Of a DNA stretch of 64,000 nt, positions 45,940 through 54,668 are shown piece by piece (position 1 is the stretch's first letter; each line of letters begins with the position of its first letter). The DNA is taken from contig NZ_QPER01000001.1 in the NCBI RefSeq assembly GCF_009455635.1, positions 3,968,001-4,032,000 on the forward strand, given 5' to 3'. Source of the DNA: Paraburkholderia agricolaris. Lineage in GTDB: Bacteria; Pseudomonadota; Gammaproteobacteria; Burkholderiales; Burkholderiaceae. A model generated the notes under the pieces. The model saw only the letters and a program-made list of their open reading frames with translations, did no database searches and had not been told where the DNA came from. The position numbers and the translations under genes were made by a program.

Positions 45940-46773
45940 ATGATTCCGCCGACCATTCCCAACCTGATTGCCCGTGCCGCCGAGCACCCCTTTCTCGGCG
46001 AACATCTGGTGATGGGAACGGGCGTGCATAGCGAGATCGCGCTGGCGCGGTTCGACGGCGTCGAGCTTGCCAGTGCCTATGAGCCGATCTTCGACATCAG
46101 CGTGCATGCGTTGGCGCAGTCGCTGACGTCGGGCGCCGAAGGCGTGGATCGTTTCGGCGATGAACTTGGGTTTCAGGCGGTCACGCAACGTCTCGACGGC
46201 GCGGCCTTCGACGCTTTCGATCCCTTCGACCGTATCGCCGACGATCAGCAACTGGTCGCGCTCGATCGCATGTCACGCGCGTTGCACGCAATCAATTTCT
46301 TCGGCGCGCAGCGGCACGGGCTGTTGTTTCTGCGGGTGCACGAGCGCCTGCTCAAGAGCGTCAAGTACGACCACGGACGGCATTTCTCGAGTGTGCTGCT
46401 GTCGTTCGGGCTGAACCCGTCGCGCGTGGTAATCGAGCTGCCCGCGGCAGCGGTCGCGCATAAGACGTTCCTTGGTTATCTGACCACGAGCTATCAGCGC
46501 TACGGCTTCAAGGTGGCGGGGAATCTGTCGAACGCGGGGCAGATTCTGTCGGTCTCGGAAACGGCGCGGCTCGACTTCATCAAGATGGACGCGGCAATCG
46601 CGTTGCGCGATGCGATGGTGAAGCCGCTAGTCGGCTATGCGAGCCGGCTGCGGGTCCCGTTGATCTTCAATCGGGTGATCGATGAGCCGCAGTTCCTCGC
46701 GCTGCAGCAGTACGACGTGCGCTTCGTGCAAGGGCCGTTGTTCACCGCGCACTATCACGATCGGGCAGTGTGA
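45940..46773 (+). CDS. Degenerate EAL-domain protein, probably catalytically inactive
   Basis: About 277 residues with the outline of an EAL (c-di-GMP phosphodiesterase) domain but key residues lost. The EAL motif region reads ASAYEPIFDI, the strand-4 region reads NPSRVVIELP, and the DDFG[T/S]G loop is replaced by GNLSNAGQILSV before ARLDFIKMDAAI. Loss of the aspartate pair and of the first Glu should remove metal binding, so it may bind c-di-GMP or a partner instead of cutting. The start is uncertain: ATG 45940 is chosen because the domain begins soon after, and ATG 45877 is also open. There is no signal peptide. Confidence 0.65.
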   Translation: MIPPTIPNLIARAAEHPFLGEHLVMGTGVHSEIALARFDGVELASAYEPIFDISVHALAQSLTSGAEGVDRFGDELGFQAVTQRLDGAAFDAFDPFDRIADDQQLVALDRMSRALHAINFFGAQRHGLLFLRVHERLLKSVKYDHGRHFSSVLLSFGLNPSRVVIELPAAAVAHKTFLGYLTTSYQRYGFKVAGNLSNAGQILSVSETARLDFIKMDAAIALRDAMVKPLVGYASRLRVPLIFNRVIDEPQFLALQQYDVRFVQGPLFTAHYHDRAV

Positions 46774-46836
46774 CCCGGTTCGCCGGGGATTCACCGGAGC
46801 TCGTCCGGATCAGCCGGGGTTGAGCCTGCCCGGCGC

Positions 46837-47622
46837 TCAACCGGTATCCCCCAGACGGCGCGCCAGCGCCTTCAGACGCGGCGCCACGATTTCCCGAAAC
46901 ACCTCCTCCCCCATCGACGACGCCGGCCCGCTGCAACTCAGCACCAGCCAGCGGCCTTCGCGTGGCTCGCGAAACGGCACCGCGACCGCGTTCACGTCGT
47001 CATGCCACGCGCGGAACGAATAGCAGCAACGCTCGTGCGCGAAGGCTTCGATTTCCTTTTCGGCATCCGCCAGCAGTGCAGCGCCCTCCTTGCCGGCTGC
47101 TTTCTTGAGCTCGGCCAGCAATGCGACGCGCACGTCCAGCGCTTGCACCGCCAGATACGCGCGCCCCATCGAACTCGTCAGCATCGACAGTTTCGAACCG
47201 GAGGCGAGTCCGAGCGTCAACGCGGTTTCGCTGCGGATCGTCTCCAGATAAATCATGTCGAGGCCGTCGCGGCACCCGAGCGACACCGCCGCGCCCACTT
47301 CGCGCGCGAAGGTACGCATATGCGGACGCGCGAGTTCGAGCGTGTCGGTACCCGAGAGCAGCGCGAAACCTAGCGACAGCACACCGGCGTCGAGCGCATA
47401 TTTACCCAAGGTTTCGTCGAACCGCAGATAGCCGAGCATGGTCAGCGTGTAGGTCAAACGGTTGACGGTCGCCTTCGGCAAACCCGTGCGTTCGACGAAA
47501 TCGCGATTACCGAGCATCGTGTCGCCCGGCTTGAACGCGCGCAGCAGGTCCAGACCACGAGCGAGGGCGACGACAAATTTTCGCTCGTCGAGCGGTTCGG
47601 AGAGAGTGGATGCAGGCGTCAT
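46837..47622 (-). CDS. IclR-family transcriptional regulator
   Basis: About 261 residues. A winged helix at about 20-85 (ARGLDLLRAFKPGDTMLGNRDFVERTGLPKATVNRLTYTL) and a GAF-like effector domain (MIYLETIRSE, LTSSMGRAYLA, CYSFRAWHDDVNAVAVPF) match IclR/PcaR-type regulators. The gene is divergent from gcdH and only 104 bases away, with a palindrome between them, so it almost certainly controls gcdH and itself. An ATG four codons earlier is also possible. Confidence 0.9.
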   Translation of the reverse strand: MTPASTLSEPLDERKFVVALARGLDLLRAFKPGDTMLGNRDFVERTGLPKATVNRLTYTLTMLGYLRFDETLGKYALDAGVLSLGFALLSGTDTLELARPHMRTFAREVGAAVSLGCRDGLDMIYLETIRSETALTLGLASGSKLSMLTSSMGRAYLAVQALDVRVALLAELKKAAGKEGAALLADAEKEIEAFAHERCCYSFRAWHDDVNAVAVPFREPREGRWLVLSCSGPASSMGEEVFREIVAPRLKALARRLGDTG

Positions 47623-47657
47623 GTGGTGATACACTCGGTCGTGGTTTGCAAAACATT

Positions 47658-47674
47658 GTTCCGCATAGCGGAAC
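47658..47674. promoter_or_regulatory. IclR-type palindromic operator GTTCCGCATAGCGGAAC
   Basis: A perfect 7-bp inverted repeat with a 3-base centre (ATA) lies midway between divergent iclR and gcdH. Its form matches the TTCCGC-like palindromes bound by IclR regulators, so it is most simply the binding site of the adjacent regulator. Confidence 0.75.
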
Positions 47675-47726
47675 TTAAGTCAAGCACAGATCCGTTTTGG
47701 TCAAGCAAGGAATCAGGAGATACGTC

Positions 47727-48917
47727 ATGGCAGAGGCCGCGCAGTTTCACTGGGAAGACCCGTTGCTGCTGGATCAGCAGCTCACCGAAGACGAACGCAT
47801 GGTGCGCGACGCCGCCGCCGCTTACTCGCAGGACAAGCTGCAGCCGCGCGTGCTCGAAGCGTTCCGTCACGAGAAGACCGACATTGAGATCTTCCGCGAA
47901 ATGGGCGAGCTCGGGCTGCTCGGGCCGACGATTCCGGAGCAATACGGCGGCCCCGGCCTGAACTACGTGGCGTACGGTCTGATCGCGCGGGAAGTGGAGC
48001 GCGTCGACTCCGGCTACCGGTCGATGATGTCGGTGCAATCGTCGCTCGTGATGGTGCCGATCTACGAATTCGGCTCGGAAGCGCAAAAGCAGAAGTACCT
48101 GCCGAAGCTCGCCACTGGCGAATGGATCGGCTGCTTCGGACTGACCGAGCCGAACCACGGCTCCGATCCGGGCAGCATGGTCACGCGGGCGAAAAAGGTC
48201 GACGGCGGCTATTCGCTGTCGGGCTCGAAGATGTGGATCACCAATTCGCCAATCGCCGACGTGTTCGTCGTGTGGGCAAAGCTCGAGGAAAACGGCAAGG
48301 ACTCGATTCGCGGCTTCATTCTCGAGAAGGGGTGGAAGGGGCTGTCGGCGCCGGTCATCCATAGCAAGGTTGGCCTGCGCGCTTCGATCACCGGCGAAAT
48401 CGTGCTCGACGAGGTGTTCGTGCCGGAAGAAAATCGCTTCCCCGAGGTCAGCGGCTTGCGCGGCCCCTTCACGTGCCTGAACTCGGCGCGCTACGGGATT
48501 GCCTGGGGCGCGCTCGGCGCGGCTGAGGCGTGCTGGCACACGGCGCGTCAATACGTGCTGGACCGCAAGCAGTTTGGCCGGCCGCTCGCCGCGAACCAGC
48601 TGATCCAGAAAAAACTCGCCGACATGCAAACCGAAATCACGCTCGGTCTGCAAGGCGTTTTGCGTCTGGGCCGCATGAAAGACGAAGGCACGGCTGCCGT
48701 CGAAATTACGTCGATCATGAAACGCAATTCGTGCGGCAAGGCGCTGGACATTGCGCGGCTCGCGCGCGACATGCTCGGCGGCAACGGCATCTCGGACGAG
48801 TTCGGCATCGCACGGCATCTGGTCAATCTGGAAGTCGTGAACACCTATGAAGGGACGCACGACATCCACGCGCTGATCCTCGGGCGCGCGCAAACCGGGA
48901 TTCAAGCGTTTTTCTGA
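47727..48917 (+). CDS. gcdH: Glutaryl-CoA dehydrogenase
   Basis: A 396-residue acyl-CoA dehydrogenase: the N-terminal helical domain, [17 protein letters not shown] at the FAD site, [18 protein letters not shown], and the C-terminal [25 protein letters not shown], whose Glu is the catalytic base and whose form is specific for glutaryl-CoA dehydrogenase. It oxidises and decarboxylates glutaryl-CoA to crotonyl-CoA in lysine and tryptophan breakdown. GGAG seven bases before ATG 47727 sets the start. Confidence 0.94.
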   Translation: MAEAAQFHWEDPLLLDQQLTEDERMVRDAAAAYSQDKLQPRVLEAFRHEKTDIEIFREMGELGLLGPTIPEQYGGPGLNYVAYGLIAREVERVDSGYRSMMSVQSSLVMVPIYEFGSEAQKQKYLPKLATGEWIGCFGLTEPNHGSDPGSMVTRAKKVDGGYSLSGSKMWITNSPIADVFVVWAKLEENGKDSIRGFILEKGWKGLSAPVIHSKVGLRASITGEIVLDEVFVPEENRFPEVSGLRGPFTCLNSARYGIAWGALGAAEACWHTARQYVLDRKQFGRPLAANQLIQKKLADMQTEITLGLQGVLRLGRMKDEGTAAVEITSIMKRNSCGKALDIARLARDMLGGNGISDEFGIARHLVNLEVVNTYEGTHDIHALILGRAQTGIQAFF

Positions 48918-48985
48918 CGGGCCGATTGCGTTGATGGCGGCGTTTCGCGGTCTGATTCTGGCCGCTGAGTTGCTGGGTGGAAAAG

Positions 48986-49016
48986 AAAAGGCCGGTTCCT
49001 GTGAACCGGCCTTTTT
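48986..49016. terminator. Bidirectional terminator after gcdH
   Basis: A 13-bp perfect stem (AAAAGGCCGGTTC with GAACCGGCCTTTT) with a CTGT loop is flanked by A- and T-runs. It serves gcdH and, from the other side, the peroxiredoxin gene. Confidence 0.9.
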
Positions 49017-49069
49017 CTATTGCGGCGCCACCATGAATCCAGGAGGGCGCCGGATGCTGCGTCAGCCGC

Positions 49070-49708
49070 TTACTTGTTCGGCTGCGGCGTCAAACGCAGG
49101 TAGGGGCGCAGCGCCTTGTATCCCTTCGGAAATTTCTGCTTGATGACTTCTTCATCTTTCAACGACGGCACGATCACCACGTCGTCGCCCTGCTTCCAGT
49201 TGCCGGGCGTGGCGACCGAGTGAGAGTCGGTGAGTTGCAGCGAGTCGATCACGCGCAGCACTTCGTCGAAGTTGCGCCCGGTGCTGGCCGGATACGTAAT
49301 GGTCAAACGCACCTTCTTTTTCGGATCGATCACGAACAGCGAGCGGACCGTGAACGTCTCACTGGCGTTCGGGTGAATCATGTCGTACAACTGGGAGACC
49401 TTGCGGTCGCCGTCGGCGAGAATCGGAAAACCGACATTGGCGGCTTGCGTCTCGTTAATGTCCTTGATCCATTCCTTGTGCGATTCGGCGCTGTCGACAG
49501 ACAACGCAATCGTCTTGACATTGCGCTTCTCGAATTCGCCGGCCAGCTTCGCCGTCAAACCCAGTTCGGTCGTGCAGACCGGCGTGAAATCGGCGGGATG
49601 CGAGAACAGCACCCCCCAACTGTCACCCAGCCATTCGTGGAACCTGATGCGGCCAACACTCGACTCCTGCTCGAAATCCGGCGCGATATCGCCAAGACGT
49701 AGACTCAT
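49070..49708 (-). CDS. 1-Cys peroxiredoxin (Prx6 type)
   Basis: A 212-residue peroxiredoxin. FSHPADFTPVCTTE carries the peroxidatic Cys45 with its Thr and Pro partners. The C-terminal extension (VIVPSLKDEEVIKQKFPKGYKALRPYLRLT) is the Prx6/1-Cys hallmark, and no second resolving Cys is present at the AhpC position. It reduces hydroperoxides in the cytoplasm using an external thiol. It is monocistronic; three 14-bp tandem repeats lie about 60 bases upstream. Confidence 0.92.
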   Translation of the reverse strand: MSLRLGDIAPDFEQESSVGRIRFHEWLGDSWGVLFSHPADFTPVCTTELGLTAKLAGEFEKRNVKTIALSVDSAESHKEWIKDINETQAANVGFPILADGDRKVSQLYDMIHPNASETFTVRSLFVIDPKKKVRLTITYPASTGRNFDEVLRVIDSLQLTDSHSVATPGNWKQGDDVVIVPSLKDEEVIKQKFPKGYKALRPYLRLTPQPNK

Positions 49709-49769
49709 AATGCAGCTCCTTGATTGTGTTCGGACATTCCGCGCGTATTCGCCGGCGACGCCACGCTAC

Positions 49770-49811
49770 AGCGCCCCTAGCAAAGCGCCCCTGGCAAAGC
49801 GCCCCTGGCAA
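49770..49811. repeat. Three tandem 14-bp repeats in the peroxiredoxin promoter region
   Basis: AGCGCCCCTAGCAA is followed directly by two copies of AGCGCCCCTGGCAA, 62 bases before the peroxiredoxin start in a 383-base gap (49709-50091). It could be a regulator array or a slipped-strand minisatellite. The rest of the gap is AT-richer, and I recognise nothing else in it apart from two AAACTTTGC copies. Confidence 0.7.
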
Positions 49812-50091
49812 AACTACAGCATACGGGAGTGGCCGTACACACCTAACGAACATCGCGTCACTACTTTATGCGTTTTTGTAATTTTCACCGTTTTAGTGGA
49901 AACTTTGCGGGACAGATCAACTCCATCTTAGGCAAACTTTGCTGCACGGTGCCGCAAAGAGGGAGTCTTGCAGCTTTGCTTCAACCAGGAACGGTTCGTG
50001 CGTTCGTTTTCAAGAACCGAGCACTGCGCTCGCCAGCGGCCGTTTCTTTGGTTACGATTCACGCGTGGCGTGAGACGAAGGGGAGCTGTCA

Positions 50092-50394
50092 ATGTCGGAA
50101 GTCAACAAGGAGAGATTGATGTCGGATATCAAAACCGTCCTCGCGGACGCTGAAGATTTGCTGAAACAGGCCGCGAGCGCCACTGGCGAGCGCGCTTCGG
50201 AACTGCGTGAAACGGCGCTTACGCGCCTGAAGCAGGCTAAGGAAAAGGCGGCTGACGTACAGGTCGTGGTGGTCGAGAAAGGCAAGAAGGCCGCCCGCGC
50301 TACCGACGATTACGTGCACGAGCATCCGTGGGCATCCATCGGCATCGCCGCGGGCGCCGGCGTACTGCTCGGGCTGTTGATCAACCGCAAGTAA
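50092..50394 (+). CDS. yqjD: YqjD/ElaB-type (DUF883) membrane-anchored ribosome-associated protein
   Basis: A 100-residue protein. The amphipathic, Ala/Glu/Lys-rich helix is at about 10-75 (DAEDLLKQAASATGERASELRETAL). The C-terminal single membrane segment HPWASIGIAAGAGVLLGLLINRK is the DUF883 signature. In E. coli the relatives tether idle ribosomes to the inner membrane in stationary phase. GGGGAG before ATG 50092 supports the start. It heads a three-gene set of small membrane proteins. Confidence 0.9.
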   Translation: MSEVNKERLMSDIKTVLADAEDLLKQAASATGERASELRETALTRLKQAKEKAADVQVVVVEKGKKAARATDDYVHEHPWASIGIAAGAGVLLGLLINRK

Positions 50395-50542
50395 CACTGC
50401 TCACACTGGTGACTCTGCCACGGCGTATCCCGTCCGGCACACCAGCGAATCAAGTTGACCGGCGCATGTCTGGCCGGTCCGCTTCTCTTGGCGCGCTCGT
50501 TTTCACGCGCCGGTTAGGCCTTCACGCGCAACGCCCAAAGCC

Positions 50543-50929
50543 ATGACGATCGAAACACAATCGCAGCACGGCGAACATAGTCCGTTGCGCCGTATCATCG
50601 GATCCGTGTTTGCCATTTTGCAAACGCGGCTTGAACTGGTCGGGATCGAACTCGCCGAAGAAAAAGATCGTCTGATCGGCGTGCTGTTCCTCGGCCTCGC
50701 CGCCATGATGCTCGCGACGATGGCCCTGATCGCCTTGACGGCGCTGATCGCGATCGCGTTCTGGGACACCTATCGCTGGCAAGCGCTCGCCAGCATCACG
50801 GCGGTTTATGCCATTGCTGGAATAGTCTGTGCACTGAAAGCGCGCAGCGGTTTGCGCAATGCCCCAATGGTGTTCGAAGCCACCCTTGCCGAGTTCGAAA
50901 AAGACCGCGACCTGTTTCGCAAACCGTGA
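50543..50929 (+). CDS. yqjE: YqjE-like phage-holin-superfamily membrane protein
   Basis: A 128-residue protein with an N-terminal amphipathic stretch (RRIIGSVFAILQTRLELVGIELAEEKDRL), two close membrane helices (about 45-70 and 78-100) and a charged tail. This is the YqjE/Holin-3 family, regularly next to yqjD. The role is unknown; the name refers to fold likeness and not to a phage gene. There are 148 bases after yqjD. Confidence 0.85.
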   Translation: MTIETQSQHGEHSPLRRIIGSVFAILQTRLELVGIELAEEKDRLIGVLFLGLAAMMLATMALIALTALIAIAFWDTYRWQALASITAVYAIAGIVCALKARSGLRNAPMVFEATLAEFEKDRDLFRKP

Positions 50930-51068
50930 TGCGGTAGGCGGATTGGGTTGATGTTGGGTTACTGGACGCGCCTCAACCGCCTTGCAATTTTTTGCAGATA
51001 CTCCGCAAACACCTCGAGCGATTTGCAGCACCGTTTTACCGCCCCACTTCCACTGCAGCCGACACGCC

Positions 51069-51548
51069 ATGAGCCAATCCCATTCCGATACCGCCTTTCG
51101 CAACAAACGCTACCAGGCCAAGGATCTGAGCGCGCCGCACCTGCGAGCGCTGCGCAAGGAATTGCTGCTGGTGCGCGCGGATGTCGAGCGCCTGGAACTC
51201 GCCCAGGCGACCATCGAACTGCGGCAGGCCGTCACGCACTTCAGCTGGCTCAAATTCATTGTGCCGGGCTTCGGCGGCTTGCGCGTGGGTAGCGGATCGA
51301 AGGCGGGCTTTCTCAACGCAGGGAGCATCGGCGCGCTTCTCAAACAATATCCGCTCATCAGCTCGATTGCATCGCTGATACTGGCCAAGCCGCTGCGCGC
51401 AACGCTTGCCGCGAGTGCAAAGCCCGCGCTCAAATGGGGCGGCCTTGCGCTTGCCGCCTGGGAAGCGTATCGAATCTGGCAGCAAATGAAGAGCGACTCC
51501 GCCACGTCTACCGACGACAATGAAGGTGCTGTCGATAGCGGATACTGA
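51069..51548 (+). CDS. Third protein of the yqjDE cluster (DUF3318/YqjK-like)
   Basis: A 159-residue protein. The N-terminal charged helix (APHLRALRKELLLVRADVERLELAQATIELRQ) is followed by a hydrophobic, Gly/Ala-rich middle with weak membrane character and an acidic Ser/Thr/Asp tail. Position after yqjD and yqjE and the helical start suit the YqjK/DUF3318 group. ATG 51069 is preferred; the frame is open from 50982. Confidence 0.65.
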   Translation: MSQSHSDTAFRNKRYQAKDLSAPHLRALRKELLLVRADVERLELAQATIELRQAVTHFSWLKFIVPGFGGLRVGSGSKAGFLNAGSIGALLKQYPLISSIASLILAKPLRATLAASAKPALKWGGLALAAWEAYRIWQQMKSDSATSTDDNEGAVDSGY

Positions 51549-51624
51549 GAGGCCGCACAAGCATGGCCTGTCTGTGTGCCATTGCGTTTCGACTCCCTGG
51601 TCGGCTCGTTCCCGGTAGCGGACC

Positions 51625-52056
51625 CTAGCTCGTATTCCAGCACTCGCCGCTTGCCGGCACGGTTCTGCTTGCGCCGCTTCTATTGCCTCGCAACCCCGTC
51701 GCATCCAGCGTAAAGGCTCCACAAGCGTCGTCGCGCATCGGACCGCTATCGATCGGTGCGGCCTCTACCGAATAACCGCCGTTTGTGTCGTCCGCCGGCA
51801 GCACTTGCAGCCGATAGATTGGCGTGCCGAATTGTGGCGTCTGATCCAGGCCCGGCGGCAATGTCGCGGCGCCGTCGCTTGCCGCTCGCTCGACGAATTG
51901 CGCGGCTCGATAAAGCGCGGATGCCGCGTCGATCCTGTGCGTTCGTGCAACATGGTTCCGGTAGGAGGGCACAGCAAAAACGACCAGCGTCGCCGCTATT
52001 GCCAGCGCGATCATCAGTTCCAGTAGCGTAAATGCCCACGTGTGCTGCCTCGTCAT
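51625..52056 (-). CDS. pilE: Type IV pilin-like minor pilin (PilE type)
   Basis: A 143-residue prepilin. Leader MTRQHTWA is cut before FTLLELMIALAIAATLVVFAVPSYRNHVART; Glu5 is present but the residue before the cut is Ala rather than the usual Gly. Two C-terminal cysteines (DDACGAFTLDATGLRGN and SGECW) form the D-loop typical of PilE. GGGAGG six bases before ATG sets the start. It is the last gene of the minor-pilin operon, 10 bases after pilX. Confidence 0.85.
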   Translation of the reverse strand: MTRQHTWAFTLLELMIALAIAATLVVFAVPSYRNHVARTHRIDAASALYRAAQFVERAASDGAATLPPGLDQTPQFGTPIYRLQVLPADDTNGGYSVEAAPIDSGPMRDDACGAFTLDATGLRGNRSGASRTVPASGECWNTS

Positions 52057-52066
52057 GAACCTCCCG

Positions 52067-52645
52067 TCAAAATGGTCGCGCCACGACATGACGCCAATGG
52101 CGCTCGATCTGTTCACCCTCGACCACGAGTTCCATCTGCAACCACACCTGCGACTCTTCCGTCCGGCCAAAGCCACGCGAGGTGAGTAAATAGGCGCGGG
52201 CATCGGCGCGCGTGCCCAGACGCCAGGCTTCGATCAAACATTGCGGCGCACGCAGCGATCCTGGCCACTGCGCGACCGGCGCGACAGCGCCGGCCTCAAA
52301 GGCGGCTTCGCGCTTCCATTGCGTCGGCTCGCCGGGCAAGAGCGAAGCCACTGGCTGCGATTCGAAAGCTGCCGCGGCAATCGCGCTCCGCGCACAGAGG
52401 GTCAGCGCCGAATCCGCGGCATGAAATGCCTGCAGGTAGTCGCGCGCGTTATTGGCGCCGCGCGCCGCCGCTAGCGATGTTTCGAACCAGGCCGCGGAGG
52501 TGGTCAACATCATCGCGGAAATCAGCAGGACGATCGGCAGAACAGTGCCGACGTTGCGAATACGTGATCCAAGACCGGTATGGATAGAACGTGCCGGATA
52601 TTTCAGCGACACACGACGCGTCGGACCACGAAGTTCTCCTGTCAT
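52067..52645 (-). CDS. pilX: PilX-like minor pilin
   Basis: A 192-residue protein. The N-terminal segment RNVGTVLPIVLLISAMMLTTSAAWFE lacks Glu5 after the glycine, as in PilX/GspK-type pseudopilins that cap the fibre tip. The rest is a moderately conserved globular part (RDYLQAFHAADSALTLCARSAI). Its ATG overlaps the pilW stop by four bases. The family call rests mainly on position and the hydrophobic N-terminus. Confidence 0.7.
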   Translation of the reverse strand: MTGELRGPTRRVSLKYPARSIHTGLGSRIRNVGTVLPIVLLISAMMLTTSAAWFETSLAAARGANNARDYLQAFHAADSALTLCARSAIAAAAFESQPVASLLPGEPTQWKREAAFEAGAVAPVAQWPGSLRAPQCLIEAWRLGTRADARAYLLTSRGFGRTEESQVWLQMELVVEGEQIERHWRHVVARPF

Positions 52646-53451
52646 GGGGAATCCTCCGGGTGATTACGCATCGCCGCCCGCCGCCAGAAGGCCTGCCGCG
52701 CGCGCATGTCGGTGCCCAGAGCGCTCACGCCATCGCAATCCACATAGCGCACGCGCCGCCCTTGCGGCGCTCCGCGAACAAGTACGCAAAGGTCGACGGC
52801 GACGATCTCCGCCCATTGACTGGCCGTCACTACCGAAGCGTCTACGGCCGCCAGCCCGCCGCGCAGCCAGTACTTGAAACGCACACGTTCGACGCCTTCG
52901 ACCAGCGGTTGCGTGGACCCTGGCTTGCCATTGCCTTCACAGTAAAGTTCCGGCTCACCCGTCGACCCGCTGACCCTGGCGAAGTATCGATTGACCACTA
53001 ACACGCCCTGGCCACCGAGTGCCGCATCGTTGTTCGTTACAGCCTGACCCAGACAGTCGGTCGATTGGCCGGTCGCCGACGGCCATGTCGACACGGCGTC
53101 TCCGACATAGCGAATCAGAATGCCGTCCGAGCGGCCAGGTAATGCCTCGCAGGCAACGCTGCTGTCCGTGCCGGCCGGGCGTCCTCCCGAACATCCGAAC
53201 AACGCTGGCGGACTGTTGAATCTCACGACGTCCGCAGGCACGAAGCCGGCCATTTGAAGTTGCTGCCCCAGCAGCGTAAGCGCGGTCAGGCCGGCTTCGC
53301 GGATCCGCATCGCATCGCTCTCGCGCTCGAACACGTTACGCTGCGTTGTGTAGAGCGAGACCGCACCGGCGGTCACCACCAATCCCAGTGCGATTGCGAT
53401 CACTAATTCGACGAGCGTATGACCACGCGTGCTCTCGATACGTCGCATCAT
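52642..53451 (-). CDS. pilW: PilW-like minor pilin
   Basis: About 269 residues. RGHTLVELVIAIALGLVVTAGAVSLYTTQR is a prepilin N-terminus with His at +1 and Glu5. LTLLGQQLQMAGFV and the DGILIRYVGDAVSTWPSATG and SGSTGEPELYCEGNG segments are PilW-like. The start is one of two adjacent ATGs (53451 or 53448) that overlap the pilV stop in ATGATG, a strongly coupled arrangement. Proteins of this type prime assembly of type IV pili. Confidence 0.85.
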   Translation of the reverse strand: MMRRIESTRGHTLVELVIAIALGLVVTAGAVSLYTTQRNVFERESDAMRIREAGLTALTLLGQQLQMAGFVPADVVRFNSPPALFGCSGGRPAGTDSSVACEALPGRSDGILIRYVGDAVSTWPSATGQSTDCLGQAVTNNDAALGGQGVLVVNRYFARVSGSTGEPELYCEGNGKPGSTQPLVEGVERVRFKYWLRGGLAAVDASVVTASQWAEIVAVDLCVLVRGAPQGRRVRYVDCDGVSALGTDMRARQAFWRRAAMRNHPEDSP

Positions 53452-53906
53452 TTCGCGAACGCCAGCGCGACACATGAGGAGCCCGCGGGAACATCCGCAC
53501 CGCCGCACGACTCGGGCTTGTCGATAACCTCGTCGGCACGCGGCAGATTGCGCATGGCCGCCCAGGTGACACGCGCGGCAGACACACCGCCGCTTTCCCG
53601 TACCGACGCCTCGCCGTGCGGCAACAGGGCCGCAGCAAGCGTACTCCATTGCCTGATCGCAGAATCGCCTGCCGCAGGCTCGCGCATCGCCTCGGCGACG
53701 GCATCGACAATCCATGCCGCGTGCTCGCGCATTGCCATCGCATGGGCTTCGCGTGCAATCCACAATTGACCGGCGATCAACCCGAGCGTCGTCACTGCCA
53801 GCAGCGCAACGGCCAGCATCACTTCAATCAGCGAACTACCTCGATGCCCTGTTGAGCCGCTTACCGGGCCGTTGTGCGCCCGCGGGCGCGACGGATATCG
53901 GCTCAT
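53448..53906 (-). CDS. pilV: PilV-like minor pilin
   Basis: A 152-residue prepilin. HRGSSLIEVMLAVALLAVTTLGLIAGQLWIAREAHAMAMREHA has Glu5 and the PilV-type hydrophobic helix. The remainder is a small Ala-rich globular domain with two cysteines (ESCGG and SSCVA). ATG 53906 overlaps the fimT stop by four bases. Confidence 0.83.
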   Translation of the reverse strand: MSRYPSRPRAHNGPVSGSTGHRGSSLIEVMLAVALLAVTTLGLIAGQLWIAREAHAMAMREHAAWIVDAVAEAMREPAAGDSAIRQWSTLAAALLPHGEASVRESGGVSAARVTWAAMRNLPRADEVIDKPESCGGADVPAGSSCVALAFAK

Positions 53907-54463
53907 GATGCCGCTCCACAGGCGCCTGCGACAATCCGCGGCCGCCCGCCTGCCGCGATGCGGATGCAGCGCCGCCACTGGTCACCCCGCGTCGCTTTTG
54001 AAGGCACGCGCGGCGCGATATCGAAGCTGCGGAAGGCACCGATTAGCTGCCCCGCCGGCGGCGTAAACGTGAGACTGGTCTGCGTCCCGGTGATGCTGAC
54101 CGCTGCGAGCGATGGCTGGGCGCGCAGCAGCGAAAGCGTACCGCCCCGCTCGGCCAATACGGCCCAGCCGCATGACCAGTCGGTGACGCCGTTGCCGCAA
54201 GCTTGCCCTGCGGCAAGGCAATGCCGCGCCGCATCGATTCGGCACACCGTGACGCGAGCACCGCGACGCAATGCCTCGCTGCGCGCATAAGCGAGTGTTG
54301 CGGCAAGCACTTTTGCGCGAGCGTCGACCTGGTCGCGCAAATGCCACGCAACGAACGACGGCGTCGCCATCACCGCGATTATCGACAGCAGCGTGACAAC
54401 AGCCAGTGTTTCCACAAGCGTAAAGCCGCGATGCTGCCGCCAACAGACTGCATTCCATTTCAT
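53903..54463 (-). CDS. fimT: FimT/GspH-like minor pilin
   Basis: A 186-residue prepilin. HRGFTLVETLAVVTLLSIIAVMATPSFVAWHLRDQVDARAKVLAATLAYARSEALRRG is the GspH/FimT N-terminus, followed by a beta-rich domain with CGWAVL and a C-terminal cysteine. ATG 54463 is chosen because AGGG lies six bases upstream; the ATG two codons earlier has no room for a ribosome site. It is the first gene of the fimT-pilV-pilW-pilX-pilE operon. Confidence 0.85.
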   Translation of the reverse strand: MKWNAVCWRQHRGFTLVETLAVVTLLSIIAVMATPSFVAWHLRDQVDARAKVLAATLAYARSEALRRGARVTVCRIDAARHCLAAGQACGNGVTDWSCGWAVLAERGGTLSLLRAQPSLAAVSITGTQTSLTFTPPAGQLIGAFRSFDIAPRVPSKATRGDQWRRCIRIAAGGRPRIVAGACGAAS

Positions 54464-54668
54464 CTGCATCCCTGATCGTTGCAAAGAATGCAGCCAATCT
54501 AGCGATTCGCAAACGGGTCAACAATCGGCCGAATGGCCAGGTGGCACTCAGACGCTATCCCGCGCAAAAATGCACGCGTAACGGACCATAACGGGAGTGG
54601 AGATGCAGATGCGTGAACCTACGCAGCGGAAAACAGAACCTGGAGCCCGGCTTCGGGTACGGCAGCAA

